A DNA stretch of 6,393 bases, taken from the NCBI GenBank assembly GCA_024636425.1, contig JAGXHB010000153.1:1-6393 (forward strand), given 5' to 3'. The DNA is from Roseobacter sp. Its GTDB lineage: Bacteria > Pseudomonadota > Alphaproteobacteria > Rhodobacterales > Rhodobacteraceae. The notes under the pieces were generated by a model. It had not been told where the DNA came from. It did no database searches and saw only the letters and a program-made list of their open reading frames with translations. The position numbers and the translations under genes are program-made. Of this stretch, positions 1-5,688 are shown in pieces (positions within the stretch are counted from its first letter, which is position 1; each line of letters opens with the position of its first letter).

Positions 1-246
1 GCCTTTGCCTTTGCCTGCAACAGCTACAACCAGCTGACCGTCGCCCAGCAGAACCAGATCACCTTTCTGGCCTCCGGAAAGGCAGACGAACGGCTGACGG
101 CAACAGCAACTGAACAGTCGAGGGCCGGCCGCTCCGGTATCTACGACGTGACAGTCACGGGGGAGGACGGACGCGTCATTGCGCTGTTCCGTGGCCTGTC
201 ACGCACCATCAAAGGCCAGCATTTCGAGGAGGAAGTGACCCTATGA
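1..246 (+). CDS. paaI: PaaI hotdog-fold thioesterase, C-terminal part (5' end outside window)
   Basis: This is the last 81 codons of a gene that begins before the window. Reading in frame from base 1, the peptide starts AFAFACNSYNQ and ends in GQHFEEEVTL before TGA. The block AFA-ACNS and the later ALFRG-S--I motif match the C-terminal half of PaaI, a hotdog-fold acyl-CoA thioesterase of phenylacetate degradation that is thought to release CoA from hydroxylated phenylacetyl-CoA or stalled pathway intermediates in the cytoplasm. In E. coli PaaI the catalytic aspartate (Asp61) lies two residues before the equivalent of the first residue seen here, so it falls just outside the window and cannot be checked. 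The stop codon overlaps the paaK start (ATGA at 243-246), implying one operon and translational coupling. The family call is confident; the substrate is inferred from the paaK neighbour. Confidence 0.9.
   Translation, partial: AFAFACNSYNQLTVAQQNQITFLASGKADERLTATATEQSRAGRSGIYDVTVTGEDGRVIALFRGLSRTIKGQHFEEEVTL
227..232 (+). promoter_or_regulatory. Ribosome binding site of paaK inside the end of paaI
   Basis: AGGAGG lies 10 bases before the ATG at 243, within the last codons of paaI. It is a near-perfect Shine-Dalgarno sequence and supports ATG 243 as the paaK start even though the start codon overlaps the upstream stop. Confidence 0.75.
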
Positions 247-1553
247 AAGATTTGACGCCCGCCCGCGGAACCCTTGATCCGATCGAAATTGCCAGCCGCG
301 ACGAAATCAGCGCCCTGCAACTGGATCGTCTGAAATGGTCGCTGCGCCACGCCTATGACAACGTTGCGTTTTATCGCAAGGCCTTCGATGAAGTCGGCGT
401 GCATCCTGATGATCTGCGCAACCTTTCGGATCTGGCTAAATTTCCTTTCACCGTCAAAACCGATCTGCGCGATAATTACCCGTTCGGGATGTTCGCCGTC
501 CCGCGCGACCAGATTGCCCGCATCCACGCCTCGTCCGGCACCACCGGACAGCCCACCGTTGTGGGTTATACCAAGACCGATCTGGACCATTGGGGCACCG
601 TTGTCGCGCGGTCGCTGCGTGCGTCTGGCCTGAAGCCCGGCGACATGCTGCACAACGCCTATGGCTACGGTCTTTTTACCGGGGGGTTGGGCATACATCT
701 GGGGGCGGACAAGCTTGGCATCAGCACGGTGCCGATTTCAGGCGGCATGACCCCCCGTCAGGTGCGCCTGATCGAGGATTTCAAACCCAACGGGATCACG
801 GTCACGCCCTCCTATGCCTTGTCGATCCTCGATGAATATGCACGCCAAGGCATCGACCCGCGCCAATCCTCGCTTGATGTGGGGATTTTCGGGGCGGAGC
901 CCTGGACCAACGCCATGCGGCTCGAGATCGAACAGGCGTTCGATATGCACGCCGTCGATATCTACGGCCTGTCCGAGATCATGGGCCCCGGCGTGTCCTG
1001 CGAATGTGTCGAAACCAAAGACGGCCTGCACATCTGGGAGGATCATTTTTACCCCGAGGTCATCAATCCCGAAACGGGCGAGCCCGTGGCCGATGGCGAG
1101 AAGGGTGAACTGGTCTTTACCTCGCTCACCAAAGAAGCGTTCCCGATCATCCGGTATCGCACCCGCGATCTGACACGGCTTTTGGCAGGAACCGCGCGCA
1201 GCATGCGCCGGATGGAAAAGGTCACGGGCCGCAGCGACGACATGATCATCCTGCGGGGCGTCAACGTCTTTCCCACCCAGATCGAAGAAGCGCTGATGGC
1301 CACGCCCGGCCTTGCGCCGCATTTCCAGATCGAACTGACCAAGCCCGACCGCATGGACCAGATGCGCGTGTTGTGTGAATGCGCCGACGCAACCGTCAGT
1401 CAGGACGTTCGCAGCGCCGCTGCCGCCTCCCTTGCCGCACTGATCAAGCAGACCGTGGGCATCAGCGTCAAGATCGACGTTTTCGATGTGGGCAGCGTCG
1501 CCCGATCCGAAGGCAAGGCCGTGCGGATCGTCGACAAACGCCCCAAAGGCTAG
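243..1553 (+). CDS. paaK: Phenylacetate-CoA ligase PaaK
   Basis: This 436-residue cytoplasmic enzyme converts phenylacetate, ATP and CoA to phenylacetyl-CoA, AMP and pyrophosphate, the entry step of the aerobic paa ring-epoxidation pathway. The length is normal for PaaK. Visible family signatures are the P-loop SSGTTGQPTVVGYT from residue 97, the adenylate-binding block IYGLSEIMGPG at 240-250, WEDHFYPE at 265-272, the YRTRD motif at 305-309, the hinge/A8 block GRSDDMIILRGVNVFP at 329-344, and a C-terminal GKAVRIVDKR at 424-433 whose lysine K425 is a candidate for the catalytic lysine of adenylate-forming enzymes. The start is set by a strong ribosome binding site and the ATGA overlap with paaI. 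The gene ends tail to tail with the minus-strand tetR gene, sharing CTAG at 1550-1553, so there is no room for a terminator between them. No truncation or missing motif is seen. PaaK is favoured over other aryl-CoA ligases by the whole-length motif pattern and by paaI next door. Confidence 0.96.
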   Translation: MKDLTPARGTLDPIEIASRDEISALQLDRLKWSLRHAYDNVAFYRKAFDEVGVHPDDLRNLSDLAKFPFTVKTDLRDNYPFGMFAVPRDQIARIHASSGTTGQPTVVGYTKTDLDHWGTVVARSLRASGLKPGDMLHNAYGYGLFTGGLGIHLGADKLGISTVPISGGMTPRQVRLIEDFKPNGITVTPSYALSILDEYARQGIDPRQSSLDVGIFGAEPWTNAMRLEIEQAFDMHAVDIYGLSEIMGPGVSCECVETKDGLHIWEDHFYPEVINPETGEPVADGEKGELVFTSLTKEAFPIIRYRTRDLTRLLAGTARSMRRMEKVTGRSDDMIILRGVNVFPTQIEEALMATPGLAPHFQIELTKPDRMDQMRVLCECADATVSQDVRSAAAASLAALIKQTVGISVKIDVFDVGSVARSEGKAVRIVDKRPKG

Positions 1554-2167
1554 GTGCCGTAGCGCGCCAGAAACATCTCGACCGCGCTGTCGACAACGCG
1601 GTCGATTTCGGTCTCGGTCACGGATTTAACCACGCCGAACATCAGCCGTGGCCACAGATCCGCCTTGCACAACTCTCCGAACTGGTCGGCGGCAAGCAAG
1701 GGATCGTCGATTGCAAGCTGCCCGCGCGCAATCGCCGTTTCGAAGTAATCCGCCATTTCCCGGCGCACCACGGCGGGGCCCGAGTTATAGAACCGCTGTC
1801 CCAATTCGGGAAACCGGTCCGATTCCGCCACGCAAAGCCGGAACATCTGCTGCCCGAAAGTAGAGGTCAGGAACCGCAGGAAATGCCGCCCCGCCTGCCC
1901 CAGAACATCCCGCGGCGGTGCTTCGGGGTCGATGCAGTCCAGCGCATCACGGGACTGGCGGCAACATTCCTGATCCGCCACTTCCATGAACAACAGCCGC
2001 TTGTCGGGAAAATAGCTATAAAGCGTTGCCTTGGACACCTCGGCCACCCGGGCAATTTCGTCAACGCTCGCCCCTTCGAATCCGTCAGACATAAAGACAT
2101 GGCGGGCTCCGGCAAGCACCTGATCGAATTTGCGACCCTTCCGGATCTTGTCTGCGGCAGTTGTCAT
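1550..2167 (-). CDS. TetR/AcrR-family repressor with AefR-like C-terminal domain
   Basis: This is a 205-residue one-component DNA-binding regulator. The N-terminal TetR helix-turn-helix is clear at residues 33-60 (ASVDEIARVAEVSKATLYSYFP, then DKRLLF). The ligand-binding half contains ESDRFPELGQRFYNSGP at 115-131, the pattern typical of the TetR_C_7 (AefR-like) domain. I chose the ATG at 2167 because GGAGAG sits just upstream on the minus strand (2171-2176). A longer reading from 2263 would put the candidate promoter and the palindrome at 2200-2216 inside the gene, which is unlikely. The gene converges on paaK with a 4-base overlap of the stop codons. A perfect palindrome between its candidate -35 and -10 suggests autorepression. 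TetR-type PaaR regulators of phenylacetate genes are known in other proteobacteria, so this could be a paa regulator, but position is the only argument and I leave the symbol empty. Confidence 0.93.
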   Translation of the reverse strand: MTTAADKIRKGRKFDQVLAGARHVFMSDGFEGASVDEIARVAEVSKATLYSYFPDKRLLFMEVADQECCRQSRDALDCIDPEAPPRDVLGQAGRHFLRFLTSTFGQQMFRLCVAESDRFPELGQRFYNSGPAVVRREMADYFETAIARGQLAIDDPLLAADQFGELCKADLWPRLMFGVVKSVTETEIDRVVDSAVEMFLARYGT

Positions 2168-2170
2168 GAA

Positions 2171-2176
2171 CTCTCC
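2171..2176 (-). promoter_or_regulatory. Ribosome binding site deciding the tetR start
   Basis: On the minus strand the sequence reads GGAGAG, three bases, then ATG at 2167. It decides in favour of the 205-residue protein over a 237-residue reading that starts at 2263. Confidence 0.7.
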
Positions 2177-2193
2177 GGTGGTTGTCGCGTCAG

Positions 2194-2220
2194 GATATAA
2201 ACTGAACTGTTCAGTTCCAA
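2194..2220 (-). promoter_or_regulatory. Candidate promoter of the tetR gene
   Basis: On the minus strand TTGGAA (bases 2220-2215) and TATATC (bases 2199-2194) are separated by 15 bases and lie upstream of the ribosome binding site. The -35 matches the sigma-70 consensus at four of six positions. The spacer is two bases shorter than optimal, so the exact boxes are uncertain. The operator palindrome fills this spacer, as expected for a TetR protein blocking RNA polymerase. Confidence 0.45.
2200..2216. promoter_or_regulatory. 17-bp perfect palindrome, probable TetR operator
   Basis: The sequence is AACTGAAC-T-GTTCAGTT, two perfect 8-base arms around one central base. Size and symmetry are those of a TetR-family operator. 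It lies 33-49 bases upstream of the tetR start codon, within its candidate promoter. Autorepression is the simplest reading. Its centre is about 100 bases from the mbfA start on the other side, so control of mbfA is possible but less likely. Binding by this particular TetR protein is inference. Confidence 0.75.
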
Positions 2221-2247
2221 CAGCTAAATGCGACGCGTTCAGCAATC

Positions 2248-2275
2248 TTGCATGTCCCGCCAAAATCTTTAGATT
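2248..2275 (+). promoter_or_regulatory. Weak candidate promoter of mbfA
   Basis: TTGCAT (2248-2253) and TAGATT (2270-2275) are separated by 16 bases and would place the transcription start near 2282, inside the Irr-like box. Both boxes match the sigma-70 consensus only partly. The main support is position: a repressor on the box at 2274-2288 would cover the -10 edge and start site. Confidence 0.3.
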
Positions 2276-2288
2276 AGAATTGTTCTAA
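2274..2288. promoter_or_regulatory. Irr/ICE-type iron-responsive operator upstream of mbfA
   Basis: TTAGAA-TTG-TTCTAA is a perfect 6-3-6 inverted repeat ending 20 bases before the mbfA start codon. It resembles the iron control element (Irr box) bound by the Fur-family heme-responsive regulator Irr in alphaproteobacteria. Irr is known to repress mbfA in Agrobacterium and Bradyrhizobium when iron is low, so motif and target gene agree. No irr gene lies in the window. Confidence 0.8.
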
Positions 2289-2308
2289 GCTTTCACGTCG
2301 GGTGTCAC

Positions 2309-3283
2309 ATGCTTTTCTCCCTCCACCGCAAACGCTTCAAAGACCTGTCCGAACAGGAGATCATCGCTCTGGCCATTTCGTCCGAGGAGGACGATGCCCG
2401 CATTTATCGCGGCTATGCCGAAAACCTGCGCGAGGAATACCCCGACAGCGCTGCGGTCTTCGAGGGGATGGCCACCGAAGAAGATGGCCATCGCAAGCGG
2501 CTGATCGACCTCCACACGGACCGTTTCGGACCTACCATTCCACTGATCCGGCGCGAACATGTCTCCGGATACTATGCGCGCACCCCTGTCTGGTTGATCG
2601 AAAACCTTGGGCTGGAGCGCATCCGCGCCGAGGCGGCCGCCATGGAAAAGGCCGCGGAATCATTTTATCTGCACGCAGCGGCCCGCACATCCGATGCCGC
2701 CACCCGCAAACTTCTGGGCGATCTCGCCGCAGCCGAGGCAGGCCACCAGCGCAAGGCTGATGATCTGGCCGCCGAACACCTCACGGACGAAGTTCTCAGC
2801 AAGGAAGACACTGAATCGCACCGCCAGTTCGTGCTCACCTGGGTTCAGCCTGGGTTGGCAGGCCTGATGGATGGCTCCGTCTCGACCCTCGCACCGATCT
2901 TTGCCACCGCATTTGCGACCCAGGACACCTGGACGACCTTTCTGGTGGGACTGGCGGCATCCGTGGGGGCAGGCATCTCGATGGGCTTCACCGAAGCCGC
3001 TTCTGATGACGGCCAGCTTTCGGGGCGCGGATCTCCGGTCAAACGCGGGCTGGCTGCGGGCGTGATGACAACGCTTGGCGGGCTTGGCCACGCTTTGCCC
3101 TATCTTATCACGGATTTCTGGACTGCCACGATCATCGCCTTCCTCGTCGTGTTTATCGAGCTTTGGGCCATCGCATGGATCCAGAACCGCTACATGAACA
3201 CGCCTTTTTTCCGGGCGGCCTTTCAGGTCGTGCTTGGTGGCGCGCTTGTCTTTGCAGTCGGCGTGCTTATTGGTTCGGGCTAA
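2309..3283 (+). CDS. mbfA: Membrane-bound ferritin MbfA (erythrin-VIT1 fusion), iron exporter
   Basis: This 324-residue inner-membrane protein joins a cytoplasmic ferritin-like (erythrin) domain, about residues 10-165, to a VIT1/CCC1-type membrane domain, about 175-324. The four-helix bundle carries two copies of a di-iron half-site: E26-x6-Y33 with E58-x2-H61, and E113-x6-Y120 with E143-x2-H146, so the ligand set looks complete. The membrane part shows GLAGLMDGSVSTLAPIFA from 182 and about five hydrophobic segments, near 183-203, 208-228, 247-268, 272-291 and 302-322. Homologues export ferrous iron and protect against iron overload and peroxide. The ATG at 2309 has only a weak GGGTG-like ribosome binding site but the N-terminal ELSEQEIIALA-SEE pattern begins where family members begin. 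The Irr-like box upstream predicts expression when iron is plentiful. An AEC permease follows 49 bases downstream and may be cotranscribed. Confidence 0.93.
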   Translation: MLFSLHRKRFKDLSEQEIIALAISSEEDDARIYRGYAENLREEYPDSAAVFEGMATEEDGHRKRLIDLHTDRFGPTIPLIRREHVSGYYARTPVWLIENLGLERIRAEAAAMEKAAESFYLHAAARTSDAATRKLLGDLAAAEAGHQRKADDLAAEHLTDEVLSKEDTESHRQFVLTWVQPGLAGLMDGSVSTLAPIFATAFATQDTWTTFLVGLAASVGAGISMGFTEAASDDGQLSGRGSPVKRGLAAGVMTTLGGLGHALPYLITDFWTATIIAFLVVFIELWAIAWIQNRYMNTPFFRAAFQVVLGGALVFAVGVLIGSG

Positions 3284-3332
3284 AGGCGCATGTACTGTTG
3301 CGCGGGCGGGAGTTGATCGCTAGGAATTTTCC

Positions 3333-4262
3333 ATGCTGGCGATCTTCCTCAAAACACTGCCGTTTTTCGCGCTGATCGGTCTGGGCTACTGGGCGGGTCG
3401 CACGCGCTTCTTCACAGCCGAAGCCACCGCCTACCTCACCAAGTTCGTCTTCTATTTCGCCCTCTCGGCGATGCTCTTCAACTTCTCCGCCAACCTTTCG
3501 CTGGCCGAAGTGTGGGACAATCGCCTCGTCGCGGCCTATCTGTGGGGCACGGCCTTCGTCTACGGCATCGCCAGTCTGGTGGGGTTTCTGCGAAATCTCG
3601 ACGTCGCCAGCAACGCGATGGAGGCGCAATGCGCCGTGATCGGCAACACCGGCTTTCTGGGCGTGCCGATGCTGACGCTGCTTCTGGGGCCAGAGGCGAT
3701 CGGTCCTGTCGTCCTCGCTCTGGCTGTCGACCTCATCATCTTTTCCAGCCTGATCGTCATCCTCATCACCGGCAGCCGCGACGGTCAGATGAGCCTGCGC
3801 GTATTGCGCACGATCGGCATGGGCCTGCTGAAGAACCCGATGATCGTCGCCATGACGCTTGGCTTCTTGTGGTCCGGCCTGCGTATTCCGGTGCCTGCCC
3901 CGATGAACGATTTCCTTGTAATCCTCGGAGCCGCAGCGACGCCGGGGGCCCTCTTTGCGATCGGCGCATCGCTGGCCACCAAATCAGCCGAGAAACTTCA
4001 GGTGGCGGGCTGGCTCACCTTTTGCAAACTGGTCCTGCATCCGGCGTTCGTGGCCGTTGCCGCGATCTGGCTTTTCAACGTCGATCCCTACAAGGCAGGC
4101 GTCATCATCGCAGCCGCAGCGTTGCCGGTGGCGGGCAATGTTTATATTCTTGCACAACACTATGACATCGGCCCGCAACGCGTATCCGCGGCCATCCTGA
4201 TCTCGACTGCGCTCAGCATCTTCACGGTCAGCGCGGTCATCGCGTGGGTCACGACACTTTAA
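3333..4262 (+). CDS. AEC (auxin efflux carrier) family permease
   Basis: This 309-residue integral inner-membrane transporter belongs to the AEC family (Mem_trans), whose bacterial members carry small organic anions such as malate or malonate; the substrate cannot be told from sequence. About ten hydrophobic segments span the protein in two halves of five, with a short polar linker near 146-158. Family-like blocks are FFALIGLGYWAGR at 11-23, GNTGFLGVPM at 104-113, LLKNPMI at 165-171, TPGALFAIGASL at 203-214, LHPAF at 235-239 and LPVAGNVYILAQHY at 264-277. AGGAA at 3322-3326 lies six bases before the ATG and supports this start. The gene lies 49 bases after mbfA on the same strand; no terminator-like hairpin separates them, so readthrough is possible, but no functional link to iron is evident. 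Confidence 0.9.
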   Translation: MLAIFLKTLPFFALIGLGYWAGRTRFFTAEATAYLTKFVFYFALSAMLFNFSANLSLAEVWDNRLVAAYLWGTAFVYGIASLVGFLRNLDVASNAMEAQCAVIGNTGFLGVPMLTLLLGPEAIGPVVLALAVDLIIFSSLIVILITGSRDGQMSLRVLRTIGMGLLKNPMIVAMTLGFLWSGLRIPVPAPMNDFLVILGAAATPGALFAIGASLATKSAEKLQVAGWLTFCKLVLHPAFVAVAAIWLFNVDPYKAGVIIAAAALPVAGNVYILAQHYDIGPQRVSAAILISTALSIFTVSAVIAWVTTL

Positions 4263-4366
4263 TCTTCACCCTTTCTTAAATACTCAGCCGCGCAGCGGCC
4301 CGCCCTTGCCGCGCAGGCAAATGCCCGTTAGCCATAGCCAACAGCCCATCCCAAAGGAGCCTTCCG
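4263..4366. other. Intergenic spacer with two short GC-rich hairpins and a 9-bp direct repeat
   Basis: The spacer between the AEC gene and fghA contains GCCGC-GCA-GCGGC (4287-4299) and TTGCC-GCGCA-GGCAA (4306-4320), both five-base stems. The 9-mer GCCGCGCAG occurs at 4287-4295 and again at 4308-4316, so the two hairpins share a core. An AT-rich stretch, TTTCTTAAATACTCA, precedes them. No T-run follows either stem, so they are not convincing intrinsic terminators, and I see no good promoter. They could be part of a repeated intergenic element. Confidence 0.4.
4354..4359 (+). promoter_or_regulatory. Ribosome binding site of fghA
   Basis: AAGGAG ends seven bases before the ATG at 4367. It is close to consensus and fixes the fghA start. 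Confidence 0.8.
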
Positions 4367-5200
4367 ATGAAAACCGTCTCAGAAAATGCCAGTTTCCGCG
4401 GCACCCAAGGGGTCTACAGCCATGCCTCGACGGCGTGCAACTGCGAGATGACCTTTGCCGTTTTCCTGCCCGAAGAAGCGCGGCTTGGCCCTGTGCCTGT
4501 GCTTTGGTTTCTCTCCGGACTGACCTGCACCCATGAGAACGCGATGACCAAGGCGGGGGCTCAGGCTTGGGCGGCAGAACACGGAATCGCCGTGGTCTTC
4601 CCTGATACGTCCCCGCGCGGGGAGGATGTGGCCGATGACGACGCCTTTGATCTGGGCAAAGGCGCTGGTTTCTATGTCAACGCAACGCAAGATCCGTGGA
4701 AAAAACACTTTCAGATGCAAAGCTATATCGCCGATGAGCTTCCGGCGCTGCTGGCCGAGAACTTCCCGCTGGATATGGACCGTCAGTCGATCTGCGGTCA
4801 TTCGATGGGCGGACACGGTGCGCTTATGCTGGCCATGACGCTGGAGGGGCGTTTCAAATCCGTCTCGGCCTTCGCGCCGATTGCCAATCCGTCAGGCAGC
4901 GACTGGGGGCGCAAGCAATTCGCGGCCTATTTGGGCGACGATGACCAAAGCTGGCAGCAGTTCGATGCGTCCTGCCTGATGGCGCAAAAGGGCTTTGACG
5001 GTCCGGTTCTGATCGATCAAGGCACCGAGGATCAGTTTCTGGATCTGCTGAAACCCGAAGCGCTGGCCTCTGCCATCGCCACCCGCCGCCAGAATGCGAC
5101 TTTCCGCATGCAGCCAGGGTATGATCACAGCTATTTCTTCATCTCGACCTTCATGGAAGACCACGTCGCCTTTCACGCCGACGCGCTTTACGCGGACTGA
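4367..5200 (+). CDS. fghA: S-formylglutathione hydrolase
   Basis: This 277-residue cytoplasmic esterase hydrolyses S-formylglutathione to glutathione and formate, the second enzymatic step of glutathione-dependent formaldehyde oxidation after class III alcohol dehydrogenase. It has the alpha/beta-hydrolase fold of the esterase D family. The N-terminal block LSGLTCTHENAM at 49-60 is highly conserved in the family, and the nucleophile elbow is GHSMGGHGA with Ser146. The acid is Asp222 in QGTEDQFL, and the histidine is His254 in GYDHSYFF. Length is normal. The usual partner genes (adhC/flhA, gfa) are not next to it in the window. A DUF188 gene follows after only eight bases, so the two are probably cotranscribed. 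Motif coverage makes a different esterase family unlikely. Confidence 0.96.
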   Translation: MKTVSENASFRGTQGVYSHASTACNCEMTFAVFLPEEARLGPVPVLWFLSGLTCTHENAMTKAGAQAWAAEHGIAVVFPDTSPRGEDVADDDAFDLGKGAGFYVNATQDPWKKHFQMQSYIADELPALLAENFPLDMDRQSICGHSMGGHGALMLAMTLEGRFKSVSAFAPIANPSGSDWGRKQFAAYLGDDDQSWQQFDASCLMAQKGFDGPVLIDQGTEDQFLDLLKPEALASAIATRRQNATFRMQPGYDHSYFFISTFMEDHVAFHADALYAD

Positions 5201-5208
5201 GCGCGCGC

Positions 5209-5658
5209 ATGACCGCTCTTTATATCGACGCCGACGCCTGCCCGGTCAAGGCCGAGGCAGAGCGGGTGGCCACCCGCCACAAGATCCGCATGTTCGTGGT
5301 GTCGAACGGTGGGCTGCGCCCTTCGCAGAACCCGCTGGTGGAAACCGTGATTGTCGCAGACGGCCCCGACGTGGCAGACATGTGGATCGCGGATCGCTGC
5401 ACCACGGGCGATGTGGTGGTCACCGGCGACATTCCCCTTGCCGCGCGTTGCGTCGAGGCAGGTGCCCGTGTCCTCAAACATAACGGAGAGGCGCTGACAG
5501 CCGCCAACATCGGCAATGTGCTGGCCACCCGCGATCTGATGACAGACCTGCGCGCCGCTGATCCCTTTCGGCAAGGTGGGGGCAAAGGCTTTACAAAAGC
5601 CGACCGCTCCCGTTTTCTGGAAGCACTGGAGCGTGAGATCAGAGCGGCACAGCGCTAG
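5209..5658 (+). CDS. YaiI/YqxD family protein (DUF188, UPF0178)
   Basis: This 149-residue soluble protein belongs to the widespread UPF0178 (DUF188) family, related to PIN-like nuclease folds; no firm biochemical role is known to me. Family signatures are YIDADACPVK at 5-14, VSNGG at 31-35, VADGPDVADMWIAD at 49-62, VTGDIPLAARC at 71-81 and a C-terminal PFRQGGGKGF-KADRSRFL block from 119. The aspartates D7, D9 and D74 would be the natural metal-binding candidates. The ATG lies eight bases after the fghA stop, the spacer being an alternating GCGCGCGC with no ribosome binding site, so translation probably depends on ribosomes finishing fghA. The start is supported by the family motif beginning five residues in. 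Two strong hairpins follow the gene. Confidence 0.93.
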   Translation: MTALYIDADACPVKAEAERVATRHKIRMFVVSNGGLRPSQNPLVETVIVADGPDVADMWIADRCTTGDVVVTGDIPLAARCVEAGARVLKHNGEALTAANIGNVLATRDLMTDLRAADPFRQGGGKGFTKADRSRFLEALEREIRAAQR

Positions 5659-5665
5659 GGCTTGC

Positions 5666-5686
5666 CGTTTTCTTCCCAAGAAAACG
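5666..5686. other. Hairpin 1 after the DUF188 gene
   Basis: A perfect nine-base stem, CGTTTTCTT paired with AAGAAAACG, encloses a CCC loop. It begins eight bases after the DUF188 stop codon. No T-run follows on either strand, so it does not look like a standard intrinsic terminator. It could act in mRNA stability, attenuation or as one arm of an intergenic repeat. Confidence 0.65.
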
Positions 5687-5688
5687 CG

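Noticed and set aside
738..1322. A 194-codon open frame antisense to paaK
   Set aside because: It mirrors the codon structure of paaK, has no family motif and no ribosome binding site.
1379..2200. A 273-codon open frame on the plus strand spanning the end of paaK and antisense to tetR
   Set aside because: Its translation is arginine- and glutamine-rich with no recognisable motif and it overlaps two well-supported genes; it is a shadow frame of GC-rich coding DNA.
2168..2263. Extended N-terminus of the TetR protein from an ATG at 2263
   Set aside because: It would place the palindrome and candidate promoter inside the coding region, while the ATG at 2167 has a good ribosome binding site and gives a standard TetR N-terminus.
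2344..2357. CCTGT-N4-ACAGG inverted repeat early in mbfA
   Set aside because: Short, inside codons, and unlike either operator; consistent with chance.
3512..4165. A 217-codon open frame overlapping the AEC permease in another frame
   Set aside because: Low-complexity Arg/Ser/His-rich translation, while the permease frame has clear membrane segments and family motifs.
4287..4320. Intrinsic terminator after the AEC permease
   Set aside because: The stems are only five bases and are not followed by a T-run.
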